Positions 13,957-28,007 of a DNA stretch of 64,000 nucleotides are shown here, piece by piece. Position 1 is the stretch's first letter. Every line of letters begins with the position of its first letter. The stretch is taken from assembly GCA_026874595.1 (NCBI GenBank), contig CM049308.1, positions 95,528,624-95,592,623 of the forward strand, given 5' to 3'. The position numbers and the translations under genes were made by a program. The DNA comes from Sipunculus nudus (lineage: Eukaryota; Annelida; Sipuncula; Golfingiida; Sipunculidae). The notes under the pieces are model-generated. The model made no database searches, was not told the origin of the DNA, and was given only the letters and a program-made list of their open reading frames with translations.

Positions 13957-15235
13957 CAAAAGGTTTATTTTCTTTGATTCGAACTTGCCCCCTTTGAAGA
14001 CCCAAAATACCACAGGTTGTCGACTTCTTTTTTAAGCCTTTGCCACAGGCTCCGATAGATTGGGGAGTTGCGGAGCGCCACCGTGTGTCTTTGTAAGAGA
14101 CTACTTCTTTTTTAGCCACCCGACCTTGTCATTGCATGTTTGATCGCACAAGGCAATTAACCAATCACTCAGAAGATGTTTGGCGGAAAGACAGGACACG
14201 ACATGTGGCCAGCCAATCGGGGATTCGGAGTGAAAATTACGACTTTGACACATCTATATTAATCATCCAAGGATAATGGCATAATTTACAGTATCGGCAA
14301 GCCGTAGGGTACATGGTCCACGTCTCTTCAGCTGACGGACTGGTCAATACAGAACAATAAATACCCAAGAGGTCATAACTTGTACAGGTGCTTCAATAGA
14401 AGTATGAAATTGGTGCTGCACGTTGGTGTATAACTAAAACTCTCACCTCCTAGCCCCTGTCAGGGCGTTAGTATTTTTCTTTACTACTTAAATGCGTAAA
14501 TAATACGTGAGCATCAAATCACGTAGCTCCGTGTTGGTTCTTATAAGAGGGCCAGAGTGGGAAATAGTAATTCAATTTACCGCAAGGTGGCAGTACCGAT
14601 ACTAAGCGTTATAAGACCGTAAGTGAACGTTAGATTTCTCTGTCACCGGCAACATTTGAGTCTTAACCATTTCATGGACTTGGCAAGTCTATACGCCTCC
14701 TTGAAGCCTGGAGAGACCGCATGCTTTTTTCCCGAAACTTAAGTTATATCAGCAGTGTGAGACTAACCACAATAAGAGGGCTTTAAAATATAATTAGAAA
14801 AGTTGCATATGAAGGTCACAAGATAAGATATATATGATAGAAAAATTATGTCTATTTGAAGTTAGGTCTCGTATATACATTTAGTGAACCAAGGAATTTT
14901 GTGTCTCAAAATTATAAAATGTAAACTTCTCACTTTTCTTCAGGTAAAATTGAATTGAAATACCTGTATACTTTATATTTTCATTTTATATTCATTTAAT
15001 ATGATATAAAAATGCTTCATTTAAATATCATTATAATAAAAACGTTTGTTCGTAAGAAAATATTGGGAAAATATTTAAATGAATGTTAAAAGTGCAAACT
15101 GAAGACCTGGATGTTAGTGAAAAAAAAAGTCCTTTATGATATAAGAATGTAACGTGATACATCAAAGAAAACGTAGTCACTCTAGACGTGGGTATAATTT
15201 TGATATAAGCCTATAATGCTGAACTCACGTATATA
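13954..15235. other. No gene seen
   Basis: AT-rich sequence with only short chance open frames and no recognisable domain or repeat. Confidence 0.4.
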
Positions 15236-15419
15236 CAGTGAAACCTCGTTGTGTCGAAGTCGAAAGGACTCTCAGAAAACTTCGACACATCCGAGGTTCG
15301 ACACAAGCGGATTTTAATTGGTACAAATTTAACTAGAGTTGTCCGGAATACCGAGTGTGTAACTTTGACATAAGCAGGGTATTCGACTTAAGCAAGTGTG
15401 ACACAACGAGGTTTCACTA
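15236..15419. mobile_element. 184-bp MITE, mariner-like ends
   Basis: The left end CAGTGAAACCTCGTTGTGTC is matched in reverse complement at the right end (one terminal mismatch). TA dinucleotides flank both sides (15234-15235 and 15420-15421), as expected of Tc1/mariner-type insertion. The centre has further internal complementarity. No coding capacity. Confidence 0.8.
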
Positions 15420-15421
15420 TA

Positions 15422-17086
15422 TTTGAATAACATATCATACATATTAACGAACTGTGAAAAAATATGTTTATTTTGTGTTACTTCATAATCGTATCCCCAC
15501 AATCGTATCGTTTTTACCACATGTTTACAAACGAGTATACTATTGATGGCCAACTGGCCAAGTACTGCCTTCTTTATACAAGTAATTTTATTTTATTTAA
15601 TTGCACAGCACCTTTGTTTATTGTTTAACATGAGCTTTAAGAAGTATCCTGTTGCGTAATAATATCTATATATTGGCGTGGTATATTTTTCTCACCAAAT
15701 TATTTTCTTCCAGTTATAAATAAGCAATAGAATAGTGTACAAAAATAAAGGATCCACCATGATGAGACGAAACCGCCAGCCCTAAGCCCCCAATCGCGTA
15801 GGATCTAAGATTTAACCGTAATCGACCAAGAGTCGGCAGTGTTTATCTGTGTTCTGCCACGTGTACGGTTATGTACATTTAAAAAATCCTGAAAAAAAAT
15901 TCCAAATAAACTATGACAACATTTACGTTCACTAGTTTAAGATGAATAATTCATAAGTTACATAATGAACATACACCTGTTAGTATACTGAAAACGTAGG
16001 GTTGTCGAATGTCCCAATTAAGACACCCTAACGGGGAGTCAGAGGGTGAAAATTGCTAACACAGCCCGTAACTGCCACAGGCGAATGCATTATAAATGCT
16101 GACAATTTTATATATAGATATCACCAAAGATTACTGAGTAAATGTATTTTAAATAAGTATGTTTAGACATGTAAAAAAATAAAATTAATAATCTGAACAG
16201 TAAAGCGTTAAGACGGTCAGTTTAGGAGTCAATAAAATGTCGCAGTACGACGGGCTGATTTTGTCAGATTGCATTTAAATCTATTTTATATGTCATTTCC
16301 TTTCGCTTTCACCCTCACGCTTTCTGTTCATTTGCTCGGTCAAGCAGTATAATCTTTAGTGAATCAGTACAATATACATGTAATAGAAAAATATATGAAC
16401 AAAGTAGTTGCATGGACTATAGAGGGGTCTGTTCACACTGGAAGGTGGCGCTTCATCACCTTCCAAGGTTAATTACTTTGATAAAAAAAAGTCAAGGTCA
16501 CGATTAATTGAATGAGTCTCTTAAATATAACACATAAATGTTTAAATCGTTCTGAACCGTTAGAGCAGTAATAAAAAGAATGTGACTAATCCCCTGAGTA
16601 AAAACACTCCTGCTGCACGAGGGTGTTGAACCTTTTTATCGACCTTTTTATCGTTCGTTGTCATGCAAGACCTCCATTTTAACTCAGAAACCTGTCGATG
16701 TTGCATGCGTTGGTAACCATGGTTTCAACTTGACAGGCACAACGTGACGAGCTGTTTTTCTTCGTTAATTGATTTATTTGTCATATCACCCAATTAGGCC
16801 TGAATTTACAACACCAGTGATATTTGGATCCAACCAAATGTTTTCGAAGCATTCATGCCAATTATTTTTACGCAAATGTGTCTCTAAGAACGGGTAACTA
16901 CTAAATGGATATTTTTGGCCTAATTTCTGTTACGAACGATGAAATTTCGTCAGTTTCAAAGAAAATTTCATAAAATTTATAAAAACCTCTGGTGATCATA
17001 AAACCTTACCAACCGAGCCATATTCGCCTCAAGACATCACTTCTGTTGTGAACAGTTAAGAATCTTTCATTTTTTTCTACTTTTTA
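15422..17086. other. No gene seen
   Basis: AT-rich, with no recognisable exon, domain or tandem repeat. Confidence 0.4.
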
Positions 17087-17310
17087 TTTTTAGCTCGGCT
17101 GACTGATCGATGGACGATTCTTGTCCATCGTCCGTCAGTCCGTCTTCAAATCAGTCGTGTTTCACAGGGCACAAATCAACCGTCTGCCAGAGGGCATAAA
17201 CCAACCGTTATATAGTTTAAGACTTGAAATGATACATACACTAAGCAAGAGGCAAAACTATTACCATACCTGAAAGTAGGTAAATGTGACCTAATTCCTT
17301 AGAGAGAAAG
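17087..17310 (+). repeat. Truncated copy of the TTTTTAGCTCRRCTGACT interspersed family
   Basis: Starts with TTTTTAGCTCGGCTGACTGA and continues with 'TTGTCCATCGTCCGTCAGTCCG' and 'CAGGGCACAAATC', then 'CCTGAAAGTAGGT..TGTGACCT', as in the longer copies at 22245 and 54603. It ends early and lacks the 'GGGTCACTTGTT' right end. Confidence 0.65.
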
Positions 17311-19507
<2,197 letters not shown>

Positions 19508-19588
19508 CAGAGATGGTATGATTGATTACATAACAGCTGGAGCCACTGACTATGAGTATGACTATGCTTAAAAAAGCAGGGTATACAC

Positions 19589-19765
19589 TGTAATGATAAT
19601 TAAATATTGCGACTTTTGAGACAACCCCTCATGACTGTAGGTGACCCCACCGGAAGTGGGGGAACCGGAAGCGGCGAGATAGATGAAACACATGGCATGT
19701 CGTGTTACAGGACTTGAACAATTTTTGTGTGTAATGACGAATTTAAAGTGCTGAAGATCAAAACA
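19589..19765 (+). repeat. 5' LTR of gypsy element 1
   Basis: Starts TGTAATGATAAT and ends GATCAAAACA. Matches 27826-28002 over its full length. The primer-binding site begins at the next base. Confidence 0.92.
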
Positions 19766-19780
19766 TGGTGTCAGAAGTGT
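19766..19780 (+). other. tRNA primer-binding site of gypsy element 1
   Basis: TGGTGTCAGAAGTGT starts immediately after the LTR. TGG is the complement of a tRNA CCA end. Gypsy element 2 starts with the same twelve bases. The tRNA species was not determined. Confidence 0.75.
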
Positions 19781-19838
19781 GTGAACAGGTCATACAGTGA
19801 CATCATTTAATCGGATTTAATCGGACTCAATATTATTA

Positions 19839-20353
19839 GACCCTGCCATATATCGAGTCCGATGGCTATATACAGTGAGAGTTTCTGCAATATAAGCCTC
19901 AGACCACACCACCCAACGGCATTGTAACCAGGGCCAACAGGTGTTTATTACCCCGTGCCAGCGCGTCAATCTTCAGAGCTAGGCCATTGAAACAAAATGT
20001 AACAAAATTTTAGCTGTCAATCACTCGAGTCAGCGAGGCTCCCAGCGAGGTCTTCAAGTGCGCCCATTCGACTGTTCTTCTCTGTCCCTACTAAACTCGC
20101 TCACATGCCTCTGGTAAAAAGGTCAGTAAATGTTTAAAAATGGTGACCCAAGTTTAATTTTAGTTGCTATCGAAACCATGAAACACATACTTATTGGTGT
20201 TAATATGGTGTAATCCTGCGGCTTGTTGTTTAGCAGGAACCTGAACAGGCAGTCAAAGAAGATGCAACGGATCCGTTGCACGTTCCGTGGATTATAAGTT
20301 TTATTGTAGAATCTCTCACTGTATGGCCATCGGACTCAATATATGGCAGGGCC
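19839..20353. mobile_element. 515-bp inverted-repeat element inside the gypsy leader
   Basis: The left end GACCCTGCCATATATCGAGT is matched in reverse complement by the right end, ...ATATATGGCAGGGCC. The similarity continues inward past 50 bp with small gaps. The flanks are TATTATTA (19831-19838) and TATTAATA (20354-20361), an 8-bp direct repeat with one mismatch, which is the length made by hAT-type transposases. No transposase is encoded. It sits between the primer-binding site and gag, so it entered after the gypsy element. Confidence 0.75.
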
Positions 20354-20537
20354 TATTAATATTAATTCCGATTAAATCGGGCTACATCATATGTGTGTAA
20401 CTGTCAGGGCACCATCGTACATGTAAACTGAGCTCTCGCTAATCGTGAGTACACCGGGACTGTTTTATTTGTATTGTGTCACTGATTAAGGACTTTATCC
20501 ATCTCCGATATCCTGTGTCGCCTTGTCATTGTTAATT

Positions 20538-21345
20538 ATGGAAAATTTAAGCCCTCTAGCTCCTCTTCAAGTAACAGGAAACCTCGCTGACAAATGGAAG
20601 CGCTTTGTGCAGCGTTATAAACTGTATGCTTCTGCCTCCGGGCTTGACAGTAAGCACAACAATACACAGGGCTCAGTGTTCCTGCATGTTATCGGGGAAG
20701 ACGGGCTGGAAATTTATAATAGTTTTCAGTTTGAGGAAGGTGCAGAACTGGATATTTCAGCTATTGTACCAAGGTTTGAGGAATATTGTGTGCCAAAGAA
20801 AATGTGACATATGAAAGATACAAATTTTTCACCTGTGTTCAGACCAGTGATGGGGGGATTAATGAATATGTGAAGAGACTTAGAATCCAGGCAAAAGATT
20901 GTGAATTTGGAGGCTTGAGAGATGAACTGATACAAGATAGAATTATTTGTGGCATTACAGATGACAATTTGCGGGAAAGGTTGCTGCAGAAGAAAAATCT
21001 GACATTGGATGATATTGTTGACATGTGTAGAGCTGCAGAAACAACTAGAAATAGGGCCAGAGAGATTAATCCAGATGAGAGTTCTGTCCATGCAGTCAGT
21101 AGAAATCTGTCAAAATACAGATCAGACATCAAAGAGAGAAATTTTAGCCAGAGTCAAACAACTCAGAAAATCAGTAAACAAGGCCAGAATGTAGCTGAAG
21201 AAAAGGGGGCCGTCTCAAAAACGTTCAATATACATCGCATATGTGGATACTGTGGATTCACCCATGTTGCCAGGTCATGCCCAGCATTTGGCAAATAGTG
21301 TAGTAATTGTGGCAAGATGAACCATTTTGCAAAGTGCTGTCGTAT
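20538..21345 (+). pseudogene. gypsy element 1 gag, broken
   Basis: Starts at the ATG at 20538. The capsid-like part contains 'LADKWKRFVQRY', a pattern common to gypsy gag proteins. A frameshift near 20800 moves the frame, which then continues as TYERYKFFTC and onward. Two zinc knuckles follow: C-G-Y-C-x3-H-x4-C near 21240, and C-S-N-C-x4-H-x4-C from about 21299. An in-frame TAG at 21296-21298 lies between the knuckles. The protein is not produced intact. Confidence 0.88.
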
Positions 21346-22244
21346 GACACGTTCCCAAATGCACACTCTGGATTATGAGGTCACCCAAGAAACTAAAGGT
21401 TATCATGAACCTGAACTTTTTATTGATTCTATTGACAATCAAGATAATTTGAATAAAGACTGGGTACCTCTGGTTCTAAATGAAACTGTTGTTCCAATGA
21501 AACTGGATACTGGGGCACAGGTCAATTTAATTTCCAAAACAGTGTATAGTACATTACAAACCAAACCAAAGTTGCATAGAGTTAATGCCAGAGTTACATC
21601 TTATACTGGGGAGCGAGTCCCAGTTTGTGGAAAATGCCTCATCACAGTGAAACACATAGACCAGCAGGTCAAAATGTACTTTATGAATGTTGATGGTGAC
21701 CGACAGCCAATACTAGGACTTCAAGGCTGTGAAATACTTGGCCTAGTGAAACGCGTATTTCTGCTGGAAAAGAATACTGTAGGCCCATATGATCAGTTGA
21801 AACAGGATTTTCAAGATGTGTTTACAGGGTTGGGCTGCTTGCAGGGTGAACACACAATAAATATCGATGAAACTGTGACACCAGTTATACATCCCTGTCG
21901 TAAAGTTCCATTTGCTCTCAGAGATAAACTAGCACGAGAACTCGATAGAATGGAAGCAATGAGCATTAACATGAAGGAGGATGAACCTACAGACTGGGTG
22001 AGTTCTCTGGTGATCGTAGAAAAGAAAAACGGCAACTTGAGGATATGCCTCGATCCCCGTGATCTGAACCGTGCCATAAAGAGAGAACATTTCAAGCTTC
22101 CGACCAGGGAGGCAATCATGGCAGAGTTTGCGGGTGCTAAATTTTTTTTAGCAAACTGGACGCCTCTCAGGGGTTCTGGCAAATGAAATTGGACACAAAA
22201 AGCTCAAAGCTGTGCACATTTAATACCCCAAGAGATAGGTATCG

Positions 22245-24684
22245 TTTTTTAGCTCAGCTGACTTTCAGTCATGCTGGGCTATAGCGATGGGTCTTTGTCC
22301 GTCGTCCTTCCGTCTGTCCGTCCGGCCGTCCGGCCATCCGGCCGTTAGCAGGGCACAAATCGTAACCGTAGGGGCTAGGGCCATGAGCCCTATGCAGTCT
22401 TAGAGGTTCTAAAAAGATCTCCTTGCAAACCTGAAATTAGGTCACTGCGACCTATATTCTCGAAGTTATGGGGTGTGTTTGCACCCCCAAGAAATAATTC
22501 TTTTATCCAAAATTTTCATTCCAAACCTTCCATCTTTCACATACAGCTCACCTACCAACAGGGGAAGAACCATAATTATTTTGGGGTCACAAGTTCAAAG
22601 GTCAGGGTCACAGAACCAACTTCTTTGAAAAGCCTGTGGATGCATTTTAAGCCAAACCTTTCATCCCAATTCTTTGATCTTTCACATATAGCTAACCTAC
22701 TAAGTGGGAGAAGAATCCTATAGATGTTGAGGTCAAAGGTCAGGGTCACAGGATCCACTTCTTTGAAAAGGTTGTGGACACATTTCAAGCTAGACCTTTC
22801 ATTCTAAACCTTTCAGCACTGATATCGCTTCTTTGCCAACAGGGGAAAAGACCTGTTGATTTTGAGGTCAAAGGTCAAGTTCACAGCACCCTCTTCTTGC
22901 GTGGAGTCATTTTCAGGCAAAATTTTCAATCTATACTTTCCATCTGTCATATATGGCTTACCTATCAATAGGGGAAGAAGCCTATTGATATTGAGTTCAA
23001 AGGTCAAAGGTCAAAGTCACAATATTGTTCTAAATGCTTGTGAACATATTTCAAGTGAAACTGTTCAACCCAAACCTTCAGTCTTTCACATATGCCACAT
23101 CTATGCATCATTGAATGTGATTCAAACTTCATATTTATGGGTTTTTTTGCATGAAGAAATAACTAATTGATTTTGAGGTCAGCTGGTCAGGAGGTTAAAG
23201 GTTGCAGGTCAAAGTTATTCACTCATTGGTTGCCAAGTAATTACACCCGGCCAGATGTAAGTGGTTAGTAGTTACCCATCATTTAGAAAGAATCCAGTTG
23301 ATATGTGGGCAAAAGGCCAAGGTCATAGGTCAGGGATGTTCAGAATAACTTATTTTGTAGACCATCTCTATTTTTCTTGTTTTCTTGTATATTTAACCAT
23401 AGCACTCAAAACTGGTACATCTCACTGTGTGCCCATAATTGTCAGTGACACTTGTGATATATGACTCCCTTTTGTATCAGCTCATGGAGTGATAAGGATA
23501 TATCATTAGTGCATAACAAAAACACTGTTGCCGGAATGCTTTGGCCAGGCATTAAGACTATGAGAGTTATGTGTTAAGTTTTAGCTACTGATTTATAAAA
23601 TGATGGAAACATTTTGCAGTTTATATCATGGAATCATAGCAATAAACTTAGTTTTCTAGACATCTGAATATTATTATACAAATCATCAAAAATACCAGCA
23701 AGTGTTTGTTCTGATAATATGTGGGTCTGTACCTGGATTTAGGATGGCTTTATTTGATTACAAGACTCTTAGTGATGCTTTCTGCATTTCTTTTCTTTTA
23801 GGTTTTGCGGTTTACCTACCCTGCTGACCCCATTGTATAGCAAGCTGATAATTAAAACAAATTGGACTTGTACTTATTACATTTGCATGTTCATAAATCT
23901 GATATGAGAGCTCTCCAACCTGATCATGCCTTTTGAATTGTTTTGGACATTCATAACTGTTACATTCTTTGGAGCAATTGCTACAAGTTTAGTCTCTTAT
24001 TGGAGGATGTGTGATATCAAATGCCAGACTTGTCAGAAAACCATTATGTCTGCCATGTAGCCATTTTAGAAATCCTTTTGTCAGGGCAGTTTCTGTGATT
24101 TTTTTATGATGTTTGGTCGCTTTTAGAGGATGTTTGTTGTTCAATATCCGACCTGTCAGAAATCCAATATGGCCACCAGGAAGCCATCTTAAAATTCCTT
24201 TAGAACATATTATCTCAATAACTATTAAAGTGAAAGCAGTGGGATGTATATTAATGTAAAGATGTCAAAGATTTCTTAATTAATATGACCATTATTTATG
24301 AAAGCTCAGTACAGTTGGCTTGTATTGAATAAAAAATAATATAGAAGCACCCGTTTCACAATAATTCTTGCATGGTTTTACTTGATCTTTTGCTATATTT
24401 TGATCTAATATGTAGCCTGTGTGGTATTCCTTTTGAGACTGACAGGTATCGAGCAAGCTGTGGGATTAGTTCCTGATAGCTCAACAACCATACATTTTGC
24501 CTCAGACCATCATTCACTATGTTTTAACCAGACATATATGATAAGAATTTATGGCAACGTAGAAAGTTTAAACAAAATTGGCATATAGGTTCTGCAACAA
24601 TTTTACTAGAAGTTGTGAATCGCAGCCCATGATGTCGCAGGTCATGCTTGGCAGCTGAGCGTCATGACCCATGGGTCACTTGTT
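22245..24684 (+). mobile_element. 2.4-kb insertion of the TTTTTAGCTCRRCTGACT...GGGTCACTTGTT family
   Basis: Interrupts the reverse transcriptase frame precisely: coding sequence stops at '..RYR' and resumes with RLPFGIKS at about 24686. Left end TTTTTTAGCTCAGCTGACT; right end 'CAGCTGAGCGTCATGACCC ... GGTCACTTGTT'. The interior (22490-23080) holds about four imperfect 125-140-bp units with 'GGGGAAGAA..GAGGTCAAAGGTCA'. A shorter copy with the same ends is at 54603-55417. No coding domain is seen. The transposition class is unknown. Confidence 0.75.
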
Positions 24685-26055
24685 GAGATTGCCATTTGGG
24701 ATCAAATCGACACTGGAGGTCTATCACAAGCGAATTCAAATGATCTTTGAGGGCATAGAGGGTGTGAACACAACCATGGATGACATTATTGTGTAGGGTG
24801 CCAATCAAATGGAACACGACAGGCGCCTGAGAATGGTGCTTGAGGCAGCAAGAAATGCAAATCTGAAGCTAAACAGACAAACATGTGAATTCGTGTGTCA
24901 CAGTTGGTTTTCATTGGTGTTGTGATCAGCAAAGATGGGATTAAACCTGACTCAACAAAGATTTCAGCAATTGAGAACATGGAAAGGCCTACCTGTGTGA
25001 AGGAGGTTCAACGTTTCCTTGGGATGATTAATTACCTTGGAAAATTTATTCCGGACATATCAGCTACTGCGGCCTCATTGAGACATCTGGTTGAAAAGAA
25101 AAATGAATGGTGCTGGTTCATGAAACAGGAGGAAGCCTGGCTCACATTGATGAAAAGTTTAACATCAGAACCAACACTGCAGTTCTATGACCCGAACAAA
25201 CGCACCAAGATTTCAGCAGATGCCTCGCAGAACGGAATTGGTGCCGTACTCCTACAACAACATGAAGCCCAGTGGCAACCCATAGCCTATGCCTCCCGTT
25301 CCATGACCAGTGCCGAAACACGATATGCGTTGATTGAAAAAGAGCTCCTGGCCATTACATTCGCATGTGAACGTTTTCACCAGTATATATATGGGCTCAG
25401 TGTGGAAGCAGAAACCATTGATACCAAATTTGGTTAAACCTCTGAATGAATGTCCTCTTCGCCTACAGCGACTTCTGCTAAAACTCCAAAAATATGATTT
25501 AGAACTGTCTTACACACCTGGCAAATTTATGGTGGCCGCAGACACATTGTCTCGGGCAGTGGACAAGACAGCAATTCCCAACCAGTCTACAGTAGAATGT
25601 GATACTGCTTCATATGTGGATATGATAATTTCTTCACTGCCAGGGTCCGTGCAAAAGCGCAATGAATTTCAGCTGGAAACGGCTAAAGACCCTGTTCTTC
25701 AACAAGTGATCTAGTTTATTCAAAATGGATGGCCAGAATTCTAGAAAGACTGTCCAACAAATGTCAAGGATTTCTGGAACTGTAGGGCTGAGTTGATGGT
25801 TGTTCAAGACACTATTTTTAAAGGGTGTAAGGTGGTTATACCCACCAGCATGCGGACGGCGATGCTGTTAAAATTACATGAGGGACATTAAGGGGAAGAG
25901 AAATGCAAAAGAAGGGCACGAGAGGTCATGTTTTGGCCTCGCATAAACCAGGATATATCAGACAAAGAAAGAAATTGTCAAATCTGTCAGAGACACAGAC
26001 CAAAACAAACTGCAGAACCGCTCATGCCCCACCCGGTCACAAGCAGGCTGACACA

Positions 26056-26860
26056 AATGTGCTACCCGCCTAGTGTATGTCAAATGGAATGTCATAAATA
26101 ATGAAATAAGTTAGGGAAAACATAATTTCTGCAGTGCATTAAAAGGTCAGTTTATATTAAAATGAAATATCAGATCATAAAGTGTAGTTTGAGAGACAGA
26201 GCTAATATTAATAATATTTGGTAAAGTTGTCAGCTGTTGTTGTCATCATGTTTGTTTACATCCGTGCTGACGACGATGGGGAATTGTTCCATAGTATTTT
26301 ATTTATTATGTAAGTAAATGGACTTACTGTACCATGATTTATTATAATTAGATGACAGAAGGTTCTAGAGAATTCAGGTAATGTGTATTTTCCAATAGGT
26401 AAATTCTAGAAAATCCCGTAGGTGCTAGTCTTGACCAGAAACGACTTGATTATTCTAGAGACTTCTAGAAGTTTCGGCTACCCAGGTATAAATAGGGCGG
26501 TGTCAAGGCCAGGGGAGAAGGGAATGAATTTGGAAGTTACCGTCGACTGGTGACAGGTCGTTTTATGTCAACGACAGATTAATTGAACACCGAGCGGGGT
26601 GTGTTACAAATTCCGCGAGGACAGTATTAGTCCTGGAGAGAATATACATAGGTGCAGCCGATCAGGGCGTTAGAAGATATACATGATTGGTATTTGTTGA
26701 AGACGTTGTTATTGTGAGATTGGAGCCAGTCAACGACGACGGTGGCCAATTGTTGGATGTTACCGGAATAAACCGTGTTCTTCAGTTCAGACAACGAGTG
26801 GTATTTTGGACTTTTCAGTGTGAAAGAACTCGGGAATATATGTCCGCTGCGTGTGTGGTG
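26056..26860 (+). mobile_element. 805-bp insertion in integrase, possibly a solo LTR
   Basis: Flanked by the direct repeat TGACACA (26049-26055 and 26861-26867), with integrase coding sequence on both sides. The interior contains GGTATAAATAGGGCGG (about 26484-26499), resembling an LTR promoter, and the 'TATAAATAGGG' phrase is shared with the solo LTRs at 31.4 and 61.4 kb. The ends are not clean TG/CA and a 7-bp duplication is long for an LTR element, so the class is uncertain. Confidence 0.65.
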
Positions 26861-27810
26861 TGACACAGGCCATATGAGAAAGTAGCAGCAGATCTTTTTG
26901 AATACAATGCTCAGAACTTTTTGATCGTTACAGATTAATGGCTAAATTTGCGGAGGAATGGGATTTTACCATGAACACATCCAGTCCCCATTTCCATCAA
27001 TCAAATGGAATGACAGAAACCGGTGTTAATAGTCAAGAGACTTCTGAAAAAGGCCATAGAAGGAGCTGGAGATTTTCAGAAAGGACTTTTAATTTACCGC
27101 AGCACACCACTTGAGAGTGAGTTATCCCCAGCACAACTACTAATGGGCAGACGAATCCGTTCAAATCTCCCCATACATGAATCGCTTTTGAATGTGCCCA
27201 ATATGGATGAGATGTACCAAGTAAAAGTAAAAAAAAAAAACAGAAGCAACAACTGTATCATGACCAGAATGCCCAAGCATTGCCCCCGCTACATCCCGGG
27301 AACACAGTTCGTCTGAGGAATTTTGTCAACTCTCGCAAGGGCACTTGGCCAGAGGAAGGCACTGTTCAAAAGCAGGTGGCGCCTAGATCATATCTAGTGC
27401 GCACTAGGTCTGGAGCCATGCTGCGTCGCAACCGTAGAGATTTACTATTAGTGCAGCAAAGGAGAGTGGTCCATGACGATGATGAAGACAATCAGGTAGA
27501 TGACACTCCAATCAATAGACAGGATGCAGTTGTCCCACAGCTTCGACGCTCAAGCAGGAAGCGTGGTGCACCAAAAAGACTCATTGAGGAATGTTAGAGA
27601 CTTGCTATTCAGAATCACATATATAAACATTTGTAACAACTAGGACAACCAGCAGTGCAGTCTCTTAAAGTGAAGTCTCTTAAAGTGCATATCTGATAAA
27701 TTCTAATCAGATCTTTAAAACCTTCAATAACATTCACAAGTCTATATTTAATGTAATTCTGAGAAGTAATACTTTTAATATTTTAGTCAATAAGGACATT
27801 AAGTAATTGT

Positions 27811-27825
27811 TTAGAAGAGGGGAAG
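27811..27825 (+). other. Polypurine tract of gypsy element 1
   Basis: TTAGAAGAGGGGAAG abuts the 3' LTR and would prime plus-strand DNA synthesis. Confidence 0.8.
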
Positions 27826-28002
27826 TATAATGATAATTGAATATTGCGACTTTTGAGACAACCCCTCATGATTGTAGGTGATCCCACCGGAAGTGGGGGA
27901 ACCGGAAGCGGCGAGATAGATGAAACACATGGCATATAGTGTTACAGGACTTGAACAATTTTTGTGTGTAATGACGAATTAAAAGTGTTTGAGATCAAAA
28001 CA
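27826..28002 (+). repeat. 3' LTR of gypsy element 1
   Basis: Starts TATAATGATAAT (the TG terminus mutated to TA) and ends GATCAAAACA. Co-linear with the 5' LTR. Confidence 0.92.
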
Positions 28003-28007
28003 TACAC

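Larger units (their letters stand above)
21346..27597 (+). pseudogene. gypsy element 1 pol, broken
   Basis: Protease: MKLDTGAQVNLIS near 21500 (active-site DTGA). Reverse transcriptase begins near 21800 with GNLRICLDPRDLN. It is frameshifted near 22150, cut by an insertion at 22245-24684, and resumes with RLPFGIKS and MDDIIV (catalytic DD), followed by a stop near 24795. RNase H: DASQNGIGAVLL, the EKELLAI glutamate, and DTLSRA. Integrase: zinc-binding H...CQICQRH near 25890-26000, interrupted at 26056-26860, then LIVTD (an Asp of the catalytic triad). The core is deleted or frameshifted after that. A C-terminal module resembling GPY/F (APRSYLVRTRSG) ends at 27597. Confidence 0.88.
19589..28002 (+). 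mobile_element. Ty3/gypsy LTR retrotransposon 1, complete but dead and nested
   Basis: Bounded by two 177-bp LTRs (TG...CA) and flanked by a perfect 5-bp target duplication TACAC (19584-19588 and 28003-28007). The order is 5' LTR, primer-binding site, gag with zinc knuckles, protease, reverse transcriptase, RNase H, integrase, polypurine tract, 3' LTR. This is the Ty3/gypsy order. Hand comparison of the LTRs shows about ten differences, so insertion is not recent. Frameshifts and stops occur in gag and pol, and three foreign insertions (19839-20353, 22245-24684 and 26056-26860) interrupt it. No envelope-like frame was seen. Confidence 0.93.

Noticed and set aside
26056-26860. Part of gypsy element 1 itself
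   Set aside because: It interrupts integrase coding sequence between direct TGACACA repeats and has its own TATA-like promoter sequence.
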